A stretch of 64,000 nucleotides of DNA from Dermacoccus abyssi (GCF_034541975.1 NZ_JAVYJM010000001.1), one strand, 5' to 3'; counted from the stretch's first letter, positions 36,433 to 45,815 are shown. A program made the numbers and translations. Notes: generated by a model not told the origin, from the letters alone.

Positions 36433-37439
36433 GCGAGTCCACCACCCCCATGCCGATCTCCGGCGAGGCCGCAACCACCCGTCTCGCGCGCCTGCTGACC
36501 ATGGTGCCGTGGCTCATGGGCCGTCAGGGCATCGACATCGAGCAGGCGGCACGCACCCTCGGCGTGAGCCGCAAGCAGATCGAGGCCGACCTCGCCCTCC
36601 TCTTCGTGTGCGGCACACCGGGCCACATGCCCGACGACCTCATCGAGGCCGAATGGGAGGAGGGCTACGTCTACGTGCGCAACGCCGACACGATCGCCAA
36701 ACCGCTGCGCTTCACGCGCGACGAGGCACTCGCTCTCACCGTCGGTCTGCGCACGTTGCTCGATGTTCCCGGCCTCACCGAACGCGACGCCGTGGACCGT
36801 GCACTCGCCAAACTCGTCGAGGCGACGGGGGAGAGCGGCGATCCGAGCAACCGGGTGCGCGTCAGCCTCGAACGCGACGGGGACGAGGTGCTGCGCCTGC
36901 TGCGCGAGGCGCTCGACGCCTCCCGACGCGTGCACCTGCGCTACGTCGTACCGTCCCGTGATGAGATGACCGAGCGCGACGTCGACCCGATGCGGCTGCT
37001 CAACACCGAGGGTCATTGGTACCTCGAGGGCTGGTGCCACCGCGCGCAGGACGTGCGCATGTTCCGTCTCGACCGGGTGGAGTCGGTCGAGGTGCTCGAC
37101 GCTGCCGCAACGGTGCCCACCGACGCCGCCACGACGGACCTCTCGCGTGGATTCTTCGCCCCCAACGACTCCGACCCGAGCGCTCGCATCAGGCTCGCGC
37201 ACGAAGCGGCCTGGGTGGCCGACTACTACCCGTGCCACGACGTCGAGCGCTCCGGCGAGTATCTCGACGTCACGCTGTACGTGGGTGACGGCCGATGGCT
37301 GCGCCGCCTGCTGCTGCAGCTCGGCGGTGCCGCCCGCGTGCTGCGTCCCGCCTCGCTCACGGACGACGTCGCCGACGAGGCTCGCCGCGCGCTCGAGGCC
37401 TACGGTGTCGACCCGTCCCAGACGGCGCGGGCGCTGTGA
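36429..37439 (+). CDS. pafC: WYL-domain transcriptional activator PafC
   Basis: The 336-residue partner of PafB has a helix-turn-helix (DIEQAARTLGVSRKQIEADLALL), then a WYL domain (VDPMRLLNTEGHWYLEGWCHRAQDVRMFRLDRV) and a WCX domain. It starts with ATG overlapping the pafB stop by 4 bp and ends in GTGA overlap with a small membrane-protein gene, so three genes are translationally linked. Confidence 0.92.
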   Translation: MSESTTPMPISGEAATTRLARLLTMVPWLMGRQGIDIEQAARTLGVSRKQIEADLALLFVCGTPGHMPDDLIEAEWEEGYVYVRNADTIAKPLRFTRDEALALTVGLRTLLDVPGLTERDAVDRALAKLVEATGESGDPSNRVRVSLERDGDEVLRLLREALDASRRVHLRYVVPSRDEMTERDVDPMRLLNTEGHWYLEGWCHRAQDVRMFRLDRVESVEVLDAAATVPTDAATTDLSRGFFAPNDSDPSARIRLAHEAAWVADYYPCHDVERSGEYLDVTLYVGDGRWLRRLLLQLGGAARVLRPASLTDDVADEARRALEAYGVDPSQTARAL

Positions 37440-37789
37440 CGTGGTGGTCGTGGATCATCTTCTGGGTGATCTTCTGGGCCGTGGCCTTCGCCTACCTCGC
37501 GAGACGCGTGTGGAAGGTGTGGCCCCACGCACGTGACTTCGGTCGCACCGTGAGTGACGCGCTGGATCGCACCCAAACCGCCCGCGACGAGGCGGACAAG
37601 GCTCGCGCCGCGGTGGCCACACGGGGGAGCGGTGAGCTCGTGGTTCGTTCCGGGGCCGACGAATTGGCGTGGGACAAGCCCGCCTCCCATTGGCGTGACC
37701 AACTGCGCAGAGCCCGTACGCGGCACAAGGACGAGCGCCTCGACGACCACACGCAGGTGTGGGCGAATTGGCGTCGTCCCCTAGACTGA
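37436..37789 (+). CDS. Small Trp-rich single-pass membrane protein coupled to pafC
   Basis: The 117-residue protein opens with a strongly hydrophobic aromatic helix (WWSWIIFWVIFWAVAFAYLA), followed by a basic patch and a charged helical tail (ALDRTQTARDEADKARAAVA, WRDQLRRARTRHKDERLDD). No known domain is recognised. The start is GTG 37436, which overlaps the pafC stop; tatA begins 55 bp later. The tail has coiled-coil character. A link to Tat assembly or to PafBC signalling is only positional. Confidence 0.7.
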   Translation: MTWWSWIIFWVIFWAVAFAYLARRVWKVWPHARDFGRTVSDALDRTQTARDEADKARAAVATRGSGELVVRSGADELAWDKPASHWRDQLRRARTRHKDERLDDHTQVWANWRRPLD

Positions 37790-37844
37790 CCATCAGACCG
37801 AGACGGCCAACGTGCCGCCGTGGCCCTCACCGTTAGGACAGGAC

Positions 37845-38123
37845 ATGTTCCGCAACCTGTTTTCGCACCCCGCGACGTTGCTCATCCTCATTCTCCTCAT
37901 CGTCATTCTCCTCGGTTGGAAGAAGCTGCCCGACATGGCACGCAGCCTCGGCCGCAGCTCGCGCATCCTCAAGAGCGAGATCGACGAGATGAAGACCGAG
38001 AGCAAGTCGAAGGCTTCCTCGGAGACCGTCGAGGGTCAGGCCACGCGTCACGACACCGCTGCTCCGCACGACAACGCCCCGCACGACGGCGCCACCCGCG
38101 CCGACGAGCGCCGCGACTACTGA
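37845..38123 (+). CDS. tatA: Sec-independent translocase subunit TatA
   Basis: TatA oligomers form the translocation element of the twin-arginine pathway. The 92-residue protein has a short N-terminal membrane helix (LLILILLIVILLGWKKLPD) with the conserved hinge, an amphipathic helix (MARSLGRSSRILKSEIDEM) and an unstructured His/Asp-rich tail. The start follows AGGACAGG. tatC begins 22 bp downstream. Confidence 0.93.
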   Translation: MFRNLFSHPATLLILILLIVILLGWKKLPDMARSLGRSSRILKSEIDEMKTESKSKASSETVEGQATRHDTAAPHDNAPHDGATRADERRDY

Positions 38124-38145
38124 GCACCGGCACCCTACGCGCATC

Positions 38146-38970
38146 GTGGCACGAATCGGTCGACGCAAAGACAATCCGGAAGCGCGGATGTCCCTCGGGG
38201 GACACCTGCGTGAGTTTCGCAACCGCGCGATCATTTCCGCGATCGCGATCCTCGTCGGCTGTGTCGTCGGCTGGATCGTCTACCAGGACGTCTACGACTT
38301 CCTGAAGCAGCCGATCACGGACATCGCCAAGGCGCACCCGGGCGCAAACATCGACGTCAACTTCAACGGCGTCACAGCACCCTTCAACCTCAAGTTGAAG
38401 GTGTCGATGTGGATCGGCTTCATCGTGGCCAGCCCTGTTTGGCTGTGGGAGATCTGGGCGTTCCTCGTTCCGGGTCTGACGAAGAAGGAAAAGCGCATCG
38501 GCCGTACTTTCATCGGCGCGGCACTCGTCCTGTTCGCCGCCGGCGTCTACATGGGAACGAAGACGTTCACCAACGCCGTCGAGTTGCTCCTCGGCGCCAC
38601 GCCGGACAACGCGGCCAACCTGCCGAGCGCTACGGAGTACTTCTCGTTCGTCACGCGCTTCATTCTCGCGTTCGGGCTGTCGTTCATGTTGCCGATCCTG
38701 CTCATGGCGCTCAATGTGCTGGGCATCCTGACGGGCCGCATGATGCTCAAGGGCTGGCGTTTCGCCATCATCCTCATCGCCACGTTCGCGGCGATCATGA
38801 CGCCGACACCGGATGTCTGGACGATGTTCCTCATGTCGGCGCCGCTGCTCGTCCTCTTCTTCGGCTCCGCCGCTCTCGCGGTCGCGCTCGACAAGTGGCG
38901 TGGTCGCCGTGAGGCCAAGACGCGCCCCGAGTGGATGGAGACGGCCGACGACAAGGCCTCCGCGCTCTGA
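38146..38970 (+). CDS. tatC: Sec-independent translocase subunit TatC
   Basis: TatC is the receptor for twin-arginine signal peptides. The 274-residue protein has six membrane helices and the conserved N-terminal SLGGHLREFRNR with the catalytic-site Glu and Arg, plus SPVWLWEIWAFLVPGL and SFMLPILLM. It is encoded just after tatA, with no tatB visible. GTG 38146 was chosen; no stronger alternative exists. Confidence 0.94.
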   Translation: MARIGRRKDNPEARMSLGGHLREFRNRAIISAIAILVGCVVGWIVYQDVYDFLKQPITDIAKAHPGANIDVNFNGVTAPFNLKLKVSMWIGFIVASPVWLWEIWAFLVPGLTKKEKRIGRTFIGAALVLFAAGVYMGTKTFTNAVELLLGATPDNAANLPSATEYFSFVTRFILAFGLSFMLPILLMALNVLGILTGRMMLKGWRFAIILIATFAAIMTPTPDVWTMFLMSAPLLVLFFGSAALAVALDKWRGRREAKTRPEWMETADDKASAL

Positions 38971-39002
38971 CGCCGAGTCGCACATCGCGGCACGAACACT
39001 CG

Positions 39003-39038
39003 ACACAGGCGGGCTACCGAGCGGTGGCCCGCCTGTGT
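39003..39038 (+). terminator. Hairpin between tatC and helicase gene
   Basis: Perfect 12-bp arms ACACAGGCGGGC and GCCCGCCTGTGT enclose a 12-nt loop, 33 bp after tatC. The structure ends 2 bp before the next -10 box. Confidence 0.65.
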
Positions 39039-39040
39039 CA

Positions 39041-39046
39041 TAGCCT
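39041..39046 (+). promoter_or_regulatory. -10 element of the helicase gene
   Basis: TAGCCT ends 7 nt before ATG 39054, in leaderless geometry. Confidence 0.5.
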
Positions 39047-39053
39047 GGTGACC

Positions 39054-41843
39054 ATGTCGTCTCCCGCCGAGAAGTTCGCCCAGGCCGCGTCACGCCGGAA
39101 GTTCGACTCGAGTCACCTCGGCCACTTCATCGAGCAGCTGCCCTACCCGCTGGACGAGTTCCAGCGAGCGGCTGCACAGTCGGTCCAGGAGGGGCACAGC
39201 GTCCTCGTCGCGGCCCCCACGGGTGCGGGCAAGAGCGTCGTCGGAGAGTTCGCCTGCTACCTCGCCGTCCACACCGGGCGCAAGGCGTTCTACACGACGC
39301 CGATCAAGGCCCTGAGCAACCAGAAGTACGCCGACCTCGTCGAACAGCACGGCGAGAAGAACGTCGGCCTGCTCACCGGTGACACCTCGCACAACGGTGA
39401 GGCACCCATCGTCGTCATGACGACCGAGGTGCTGCGCAACATGCTGTACGCCGGCTCCTCGACGCTCGCCGGTCTCGGCTTCGTCGTCATGGACGAGGTG
39501 CACTACCTCGCCGACCGTTTCCGCGGCGCCGTCTGGGAGGAAGTGCTCATTCACCTGCCCGAGTCGGTGCAGGTCGTCGCCCTGTCGGCCACGGTGAGCA
39601 ACGCCGAGGAGTTCGGCGACTGGATGCAGCAGGTGCGCGGCGACACCGACGTCGTCATCACCGAGCACCGGCCGGTGCCGCTCTACCAACACATGATGGT
39701 CGGGCACTCGATGTACGACCTGCTCGTCCAGGACGACGAGAAGCGCCTCAAGGTGAACCCGCGGCTCCTGGAACGCATCAGTCTCATCACACGCGGATCG
39801 CGCGGTGGACGCCGCTTCGACGCGGGGGCTCCGTCCGGTCGCCGCGGGCGCGGTCGGCGTCCGGCACCGCAGAGCAAGCCGGGGGAGTCATTCCGCCCCG
39901 CGCACCGCGCCGACGTCATCGACTCCCTCGATCGCGCCGGGTTGCTCCCGGCCATCACGTTCATCTTCAGCCGCAACGGCTGTGAGGCGGCCGTCGCCCA
40001 ACTCCTCGGGTACGGCACGCAGCTCGTCTCACCCGAGGAGGGGGAGTCGATCCGCGCGTACGTCGCCGAGCGCGTCGCGAACATCCCGACGCAGGATCTC
40101 GCCGTCATCGGCTACCACGACTTCGTCGAGGGCCTCACACGCGGCTTCGCAGCCCATCACGCCGGCATGCTGCCGACGTTCCGCGAGATCGTCGAGGAGC
40201 TGTTCGTCACGGGTCGGATCAAGGCCGTCTTCGCGACGGAGACGCTGGCCCTCGGCATCAACATGCCGGCGCGCAGCGTCGTGCTCGAACGCCTCGTCAA
40301 GTACAACGGCGAGTCGCACGTCGACATCACGCCGGCCGAGTTCACGCAGCTCACCGGACGTGCGGGCCGTCGCGGCATCGACGTGGAGGGCCACGCCGTA
40401 GTGCTCTACAACCGCGGTGTCGAAGCAGAGGCCGTAGCCGGGCTCGCGTCACGGCGCACCTACCCGCTGCGCTCCAGTTTCCGCCCGACGTTCAACATGG
40501 CCGTCAACCTCGTCCACACCGTCGGGCGCGAACGTGCCCGCGAAGTGCTGGAGTCGTCGTTCGCGCAGTTCCAGGCCGACCGCAGCGTCGCGGGAATGTC
40601 GCGCAAGCTGCGTCAGAACGAGGAGGGCCTCGAGGGCTACGCGGAGGCCATGCAGTGCCACCTCGGTGACTTCACCGAGTACGCGGGCATGCGCCGGCGC
40701 ATCAGCGAGCTGGAGAAGAACGCCGCGAAGAAGCGCGCTGCCGCCGTTCGGGCAGCCGCGGATCGCTCCCTCGGCGAACTCGCCCCCGGCGACGTCGTGC
40801 GCATCCCAAGCGGTCGACGTGAAGGCCTCGCCATCGTCGTCAAGGCCAACCGTGGCGGCAAGCGCGAGGGGCCGTCGCCGAGCGTCATCACGGCCGACGG
40901 ACAGCTGCGGCAGGTGACGTCGAGCGACATCGACGCTCCGCTCGACCCGCTCACGCGACTGCAGATCCCCAAGGGCTTCACGACGCGCTCGCCCAAGTCG
41001 CGCCGCGACCTCGCCGCAACGCTGCGGGCCAAGGTGCCACACGACCCGCCGAAGCCGATCCGTCGCACGAGCATCGAGCCCGACCGTGCGATCACGACCG
41101 AGATCGAGGAGTTGCAGCGCCGCCTGCGGGCGCACCCGTGCCACACGTGCGAGTACCGCGAGGACCACGCGCGCTGGGCCGAGCGCTGGTGGAAACTGCG
41201 CCGCGAGACCGACACGCTCGTCTCCAAGATCAACAACCGCACGCACACCGTCGCCAAGCAGTTCGACCGCATCTGCGACGTGCTCGTCGAGTTCGACTAC
41301 CTCGAGCCGAACGACACCAAGCACGGCGGGCTCGCGCTCACCGAGCGCGGAACGTCGCTCATGCGCCTGTACTCGGACAAGGATCTGCTCACGGCCGAGT
41401 GCCTGCGCGCCGGCATCTGGGAGAAGCTCGACGCCCCCTCGTTGGCTGCCGCCGTCTCGGCGCTCGTGCACGAGTCGCGGCGCGACGTCGTGGGGGAGGC
41501 GCCACGCATGCCCAACCGGGACGTGGCGGACGCACTCGAGGAGACGCACAACCTGTGGTCGGTCATCGACGACGCGCTCGTGCAGCACCGCCTCACCGAA
41601 ATGGCGGCTCCGGACGCGGGCCTCGCGTGGGCGGTTCACCGCTGGACGGCGGGCCAGGGGCTCGAGGCCGTTCTGCGCGACGAGGAACTCACCGCGGGTG
41701 ACTTCGTGCGACGCTGCCGTCAGCTCGTCGACCTGCTCGATCAGATCGCGGGTGCCACCCACCACGAGGGCTTGACGAAGACGGCCAAGGCTGCCATCGC
41801 CGGCATTCAACGCGGCGTCGTGGCGGCCGACCGTCTCGACTGA
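39054..41843 (+). CDS. helY: DEAD/DEAH box RNA helicase, HelY/Ski2-Mtr4 type
   Basis: The 929-residue protein has Walker A VAAPTGAGKS at about 57, motif Ia TPIKALSNQKY, DEVH in VVMDEVHYL at about 150, SAT in VVALSATVSN, and motif VI QLTGRAGRRG at about 430. A Ski2-like C-terminal region (DSH-CT) follows, including HPCHTCEYREDHARW. Relatives work in RNA processing or decay. It is conserved after the tatA-tatC pair in actinobacteria. The Arg/Gly-rich insert at about 245-280 is characteristic. The start is 7 nt after TAGCCT. Confidence 0.92.
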   Translation: MSSPAEKFAQAASRRKFDSSHLGHFIEQLPYPLDEFQRAAAQSVQEGHSVLVAAPTGAGKSVVGEFACYLAVHTGRKAFYTTPIKALSNQKYADLVEQHGEKNVGLLTGDTSHNGEAPIVVMTTEVLRNMLYAGSSTLAGLGFVVMDEVHYLADRFRGAVWEEVLIHLPESVQVVALSATVSNAEEFGDWMQQVRGDTDVVITEHRPVPLYQHMMVGHSMYDLLVQDDEKRLKVNPRLLERISLITRGSRGGRRFDAGAPSGRRGRGRRPAPQSKPGESFRPAHRADVIDSLDRAGLLPAITFIFSRNGCEAAVAQLLGYGTQLVSPEEGESIRAYVAERVANIPTQDLAVIGYHDFVEGLTRGFAAHHAGMLPTFREIVEELFVTGRIKAVFATETLALGINMPARSVVLERLVKYNGESHVDITPAEFTQLTGRAGRRGIDVEGHAVVLYNRGVEAEAVAGLASRRTYPLRSSFRPTFNMAVNLVHTVGRERAREVLESSFAQFQADRSVAGMSRKLRQNEEGLEGYAEAMQCHLGDFTEYAGMRRRISELEKNAAKKRAAAVRAAADRSLGELAPGDVVRIPSGRREGLAIVVKANRGGKREGPSPSVITADGQLRQVTSSDIDAPLDPLTRLQIPKGFTTRSPKSRRDLAATLRAKVPHDPPKPIRRTSIEPDRAITTEIEELQRRLRAHPCHTCEYREDHARWAERWWKLRRETDTLVSKINNRTHTVAKQFDRICDVLVEFDYLEPNDTKHGGLALTERGTSLMRLYSDKDLLTAECLRAGIWEKLDAPSLAAAVSALVHESRRDVVGEAPRMPNRDVADALEETHNLWSVIDDALVQHRLTEMAAPDAGLAWAVHRWTAGQGLEAVLRDEELTAGDFVRRCRQLVDLLDQIAGATHHEGLTKTAKAAIAGIQRGVVAADRLD

Positions 41844-41864
41844 ACCCGTCAGGTGGAGCGTGCG

Positions 41865-42800
41865 TCAGCGCGTGAGCGCGGCGGAGAGTCGCTCCGCGCT
41901 GCCGCCGAGGTCGTAGCGGGCTGCGAAGTCGGCGAACCTGTCAGGCTGTGCAACGCCGTCGGGCAGGGCCGTGACGAGGTCGCCGGGCACCTCGACGTCC
42001 AGCGCCACATCGACGACCTTCGGCGCCACATCGAGATAGTCATGAGCGGCTTCCAGCCGCGTTCGGCGCGCTCCCTTGATGCGGGGATCGCCGTTCGCCA
42101 CGGCCCCACGGATCGCGGCGAGGTTGCCGAACTCGGCGAGCAGCCCGGCCGCGGTCTTCTCGCCGATGCCCGCGACACCAGGCAGTCCGTCACTCGTGTC
42201 GCCGCGCATGACGGCAAGATCGGCGTACGCGCGCCCGCCGGGCACGCCGTACTTCGTCATGAGGAAGCTCTCGTCGACGAGGTCGGGGGCACGCACGCCG
42301 CCCTTGGCCGTGTAGAGCACGCGAACGCTCATGGCGTCGTCGACGAGTTGGAAGAGGTCACGATCGCCGGTGACCACGTCGACCGGGCCCTGGCCGGTGA
42401 AGCGGTGTGTCAGCGTGCCGATGACGTCGTCCGCCTCGTAGCCGTCGACGCCGAGGCGGGTGATGCCGACGAGCTCGAGCATCTCGCGGATGAGCGGCAC
42501 CTGCGGCGTGAGTTTCTCCGGTGACTCCTCGGAGCCGTCGGTGCCCTCGAGCACGCGGTGCGACTTGTACGACGGGATGGCCTCGACGCGGAACGCGGGG
42601 CGCCAGTCGTTGTCCCAACACGCCACGAGGTCGGTGGGCTCGTAGGTGCTGACGAGCGTCGCGATCATGTCGGTGAAGCCGCGCAGCGCGTTGTTGGGGG
42701 TGCCGTCCGGTGCCTCCCGCTCGGGCACACCGTAGAAGGCCCGGAAGTACAGGCTCGCGGAATCCAGCAGCATGAGTCGACGCGGCGTCATGAGCGTCAT
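41865..42800 (-). CDS. 5'-3' exonuclease (DNA polymerase I N-terminal/FEN family)
   Basis: The stand-alone 311-residue nuclease has metal-binding residues in MLLDSASLYFRAFYG, CWDNDWRP, DGYEADDVIGTL, VTGDRDLFQLV and the helix-two-turn-helix DGLPGVAGIGEKTA. It removes RNA primers or flaps. It lies 28 bp after the ybaK-type gene on the same strand. ATG 42800 (MTLMTPRRL) and ATG 42791 (MTPRRL) are both possible; neither has a clear ribosome-binding site. Its stop is 21 bp from the convergent helicase stop. Confidence 0.92.
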   Translation of the reverse strand: MTLMTPRRLMLLDSASLYFRAFYGVPEREAPDGTPNNALRGFTDMIATLVSTYEPTDLVACWDNDWRPAFRVEAIPSYKSHRVLEGTDGSEESPEKLTPQVPLIREMLELVGITRLGVDGYEADDVIGTLTHRFTGQGPVDVVTGDRDLFQLVDDAMSVRVLYTAKGGVRAPDLVDESFLMTKYGVPGGRAYADLAVMRGDTSDGLPGVAGIGEKTAAGLLAEFGNLAAIRGAVANGDPRIKGARRTRLEAAHDYLDVAPKVVDVALDVEVPGDLVTALPDGVAQPDRFADFAARYDLGGSAERLSAALTR

Positions 42801-42828
42801 CGTGTCACAGCGCTCGAGGCGTCGAGCC

Positions 42829-43326
42829 TCAGCGCGCGATCGGGGCGAAGCGTCCGTGAACGTTCTCAACGAGGTCGGCCGGCGCCAACCCGATGTCGAA
42901 TCCGCGCCGCCCACCCGAGACGTACACCGTCGCCAGGGCTTCCGCGCGCGCGTCGACAACCGTGGCGAGGGCGGTGCGCGTGCCGACGGGGGAGACGCCT
43001 CCGAGCACGTACCCGGTGAGACGTTCCACGTCACGCGGTTCGGCGAGGCGACACTTCTTGGCGCCGAGCCCTGCGGCCACGGCCTTGAGGTCGGCCGTCG
43101 TCGAGACCGGGACGACGGCGACGCCGAAGGATCCCGAATCCAGCGACACGACAAGGGTTTTGAACACGTGGCTGGGGTCGAGACCGAGAGCTTGCGCGGC
43201 TTCGTCACCGTAGGAGGTCACCGACGGATCGTGCTCGTACGGCAGCCCTTCGTACGAGACACCTGCCGCGTCGAGCGCGCGCGTCGCGGGGGTGGTCGGG
43301 CCGGTGTTCACGTTTCGAGACGCCAT
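42829..43326 (-). CDS. ybaK: Cys-tRNA(Pro)/Pro-tRNA deacylase, YbaK family
   Basis: The 165-residue protein with the YbaK fold has the catalytic Lys in HVFKTLVVSL and the conserved GYVLGGVSPVGTR and GRRGFDIGLAPADL. It hydrolyses mischarged Cys-tRNA(Pro) in trans, based on the family. The start is ATG 43326, 8 nt after TATAGA on the minus strand; GTG 43332 is 6 nt further upstream. It is followed by the exonuclease gene. Confidence 0.88.
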   Translation of the reverse strand: MASRNVNTGPTTPATRALDAAGVSYEGLPYEHDPSVTSYGDEAAQALGLDPSHVFKTLVVSLDSGSFGVAVVPVSTTADLKAVAAGLGAKKCRLAEPRDVERLTGYVLGGVSPVGTRTALATVVDARAEALATVYVSGGRRGFDIGLAPADLVENVHGRFAPIAR

Positions 43327-43334
43327 GATCACTG

Positions 43335-43340
43335 TCTATA
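43335..43340 (-). promoter_or_regulatory. -10 element of the ybaK-type gene
   Basis: TATAGA on the minus strand ends 8 nt before ATG 43326. The 289-bp gap 43327-43615 otherwise holds this box, the palindrome ACGCGATCGCGT (43494-43505) and the lnt promoter; no gene is apparent. Confidence 0.35.
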
Positions 43341-43493
43341 GCGCAGTTCGAAGTCGCCCCGAAAGACGACACGCCGCACTTCTCGGGAGTTTCTGCGGCA
43401 GGGCCGAAGCGCCGACCCAAGGGGCCCGAATCCGATCCTGACGATCACGTTGAAGGCCCGCCCGTGCGTGGCTATCTTTGCGTGAAGCACGTG

Positions 43494-43505
43494 ACGCGAT
43501 CGCGT
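43494..43505. repeat. Perfect 12-bp palindrome in the ybaK-lnt intergenic region
   Basis: ACGCGATCGCGT reads the same on both strands and is about 110 bp upstream of the lnt start. No function is assigned; an operator is possible. Confidence 0.3.
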
Positions 43506-43603
43506 GCGACTACGGACGGGTCTCACACCTAGTAGAAAACTTCCGGCTCCGGCTGGTCGGCCCCAACGGTGTGAGCCCGTCCGTCACACTTTCCCCGCTG
43601 ACT

Positions 43604-43609
43604 TATGCT
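43604..43609 (+). promoter_or_regulatory. -10 element of lnt
   Basis: TATGCT ends 6 nt before GTG 43616, which supports that codon over several earlier in-frame codons. Confidence 0.5.
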
Positions 43610-43615
43610 TGTGCG

Positions 43616-45190
43616 GTGCTCCCTCGTCGCTTCCTTCGCCTGGCCGCCGCAATGGTGGCCGGCCTCGCGCTGTGGCTCGCCTTTCCCGATCACGGGCTGT
43701 GGTGGACGGTCCCGATCGCCCTGGCACTCTTCGCCGTCAGCGTCCTGCACGTCCGTGCCCGCTGGGGAGCTCTGCTCGGTTTCGTCTTCGGCATGGCGTT
43801 CTTCGCGCCGGTGCTCTCGTGGTCGGGTGTGTACGTCGGCACGTTCCCGTGGATGGCGCTCGCCGTCCTGCAGTCGTTGTACTTCGCCGGCATGGGCGCG
43901 CTCATCGCGTCCTTTCAGCGTCGACGCCTCGCGCCTGTGCTGGGCGCGGCAGCGTGGGTGACACAGGAGTGGTTGCGCGGCACCACGCCGTTCGGCGGCT
44001 TCCCCTGGGCCCGCCTCGCCTTCTCGCAGGCCGACGCCCCGTGGGCGCCCCTCGTCGCGTGGGTGAGCTCACCAGGCCTGACGTTCGTGCTCGCCCTCGC
44101 CGGTGGCGCACTCGCCGGGCTGGGCGTGTGGGCGTTCACCTCATGGCGGGGCGTCTCCTCCCGCGAGACGACACAGGCCGATGCGGGTAGCCGCTTTTCC
44201 AGCGCTTCCGCCGTCGGCGCAGTGGCTGTCGCCGCCGGGGCCCTCCTCGCGGGCTCCGTCATCACACCCCCGACGGAGGGGCGCACCATCGACATCGCCG
44301 GCATCCAGGGCAACGTGCCGACCGCGGGTCTCGACTTCAACGTTCAGCGCCGCGCCGTGCTCGACAACCACGTGCGAGCCAGCGAGAAGCTCGCCGACGC
44401 CGTCGCGGCCGGCGCCACACCCAAACCTGACATCGTCGTGTGGCCCGAGAACGCCTCCGACATCGACCCCAAGCGCAACGCCGACGCCCGTGACGAGATC
44501 GCGGGCGCGCTGCGCCGACTGGACGCGCCGCTCGTCGTCGGAGCGGTCCTGTCCGAGCCGATGCCGAAGGTCTCGAACGCCTCGATGCTCTACCTTCCGG
44601 GCAAGGGCCTGAGCGACACCTACGTCAAACAGCACCCGGTGCCGTTCGGCGAGTACATCCCGTACCGCTCGTTCTTCCGCACGTTCTCCAAGCAGGTCGA
44701 TCTCGTGCGCGCGGACTTCACCCAGGGACAGAAGGTCGGGGTGTTCTCCGTGCCCACGAAGTCCGGCGCAGTGAAGGCGGCACCGATCATCTGCTTTGAG
44801 GTGGCCTACGACGACCTCCTGCGCAAGCCGGCGAACCGTGGCGCGCAGCTCTTCCTCGTTCAGACGAACAACGCGACGTTCGGCCACACCGCCGAGTCGA
44901 CGCAGCAACTCGCCATCTCGCGCCTGCGCGCGCTCGAGTACGGCCGCTCGATCGCGCACGTCTCCACCGTCGGTGTGAGCGCGCTCATCACCCCGGACGG
45001 CGTGACGCACGAACGCACGTCGCTGTTCACCCAGGCGGTGCTGACGGGGGAGTTGCCGCTGCGCTCGCAAGCCACGCTCGCTCAGCGTCTCGGCCGCGCG
45101 CCCGAGATCGTGGCGACGGCGGCCTGCGTCATCGCGTTCGCGCTGAATCTGCGCCGCGGGCGGAAATCTTCGCGCGCCGTCGTTCGTTGA
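43616..45190 (+). CDS. lnt: Apolipoprotein N-acyltransferase
   Basis: Lnt adds the third acyl chain to lipoproteins at the membrane. The 524-residue protein has about six N-terminal and one C-terminal membrane helices, with a nitrilase-like domain (about 225-480) holding the Glu-Lys-Cys triad: Glu in VVWPENASD, Lys in TYVKQHPVPFGEYIPY and Cys in PIICFEVAYDD. GTG 43616 is 6 nt past TATGCT. An FxsA gene follows after 7 bp. Confidence 0.92.
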   Translation: MLPRRFLRLAAAMVAGLALWLAFPDHGLWWTVPIALALFAVSVLHVRARWGALLGFVFGMAFFAPVLSWSGVYVGTFPWMALAVLQSLYFAGMGALIASFQRRRLAPVLGAAAWVTQEWLRGTTPFGGFPWARLAFSQADAPWAPLVAWVSSPGLTFVLALAGGALAGLGVWAFTSWRGVSSRETTQADAGSRFSSASAVGAVAVAAGALLAGSVITPPTEGRTIDIAGIQGNVPTAGLDFNVQRRAVLDNHVRASEKLADAVAAGATPKPDIVVWPENASDIDPKRNADARDEIAGALRRLDAPLVVGAVLSEPMPKVSNASMLYLPGKGLSDTYVKQHPVPFGEYIPYRSFFRTFSKQVDLVRADFTQGQKVGVFSVPTKSGAVKAAPIICFEVAYDDLLRKPANRGAQLFLVQTNNATFGHTAESTQQLAISRLRALEYGRSIAHVSTVGVSALITPDGVTHERTSLFTQAVLTGELPLRSQATLAQRLGRAPEIVATAACVIAFALNLRRGRKSSRAVVR

Positions 45191-45197
45191 ACCTGAT

Positions 45198-45797
45198 GTG
45201 ACTACCTACTCGAGTCGTCCTCGCCGCAAGGGCTGGGCGCGTTGGCTGATGCTGGCGCTGCTCGTCATCCCCGTCATCGAGGTGTTCATCATCATCAAGA
45301 TGGGGCAGACGATCGGCGGATGGCCGACGTTCGGCCTCCTCGTCCTGTGGTCCGCGCTGGGTGCGTGGATCGTCAAGCGTGAGTCGGGTCGTGCCTTCGG
45401 GGCGCTGCGCCAGGCGTTCGGTTCCGGACGGATGCCTGCGCGAGAACTCTCGGACGCTGCCCTCATCCTCGTCGGCGGCACGCTGCTGCTCGCACCGGGT
45501 TTCTTCACCGACTTCCTCGGCCTGTTCTTCCTCCTGCCGTTCACGCGTCCGTTCACGCGCAAGCTGCTCGAGAAGGTCGTGGCCGCCAAGCTGCTCGGCT
45601 CGGTCCAGGTGGCGAGCTTCGGCCCCGGCGGCTTCTCTGCCACCCGCGGGTTCGGCGGGCCGGATCCGCTGAGCCGGCCGTACCCGACCTCGGACAGCTT
45701 CGGCGGTTACGGGTCGACCTCCTCGACGCACACCTCGTCGCGTCGGCGGACTCGATCTGCGTCCGACGACGTCGTCGAGGGCGAGATCATCGACTGA
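45198..45797 (+). CDS. fxsA: FxsA family membrane protein
   Basis: The 199-residue protein has the FxsA core at 15-125: LVIPVIEVFIIIKMGQTIG, TFGLLVLWSALGAWIVKRES, and LILVGGTLLLAPGFFTDFLG with FLLPFTRPF. A Ser/Gly-rich cytoplasmic tail follows. FxsA overproduction counteracts phage-T7 exclusion in E. coli; its normal role is unclear. The start is GTG 45198, 7 bp after lnt, so the two are co-transcribed. Confidence 0.87.
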   Translation: MTTYSSRPRRKGWARWLMLALLVIPVIEVFIIIKMGQTIGGWPTFGLLVLWSALGAWIVKRESGRAFGALRQAFGSGRMPARELSDAALILVGGTLLLAPGFFTDFLGLFFLLPFTRPFTRKLLEKVVAAKLLGSVQVASFGPGGFSATRGFGGPDPLSRPYPTSDSFGGYGSTSSTHTSSRRRTRSASDDVVEGEIID

Positions 45798-45815
45798 CGC
45801 GCTCACGCGCCACAC

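Noticed and set aside
37812..37814. Upstream start for tatA
   Set aside because: It would add MPPWPSPLGQD before the conserved MFRNLF start and has no ribosome-binding site.
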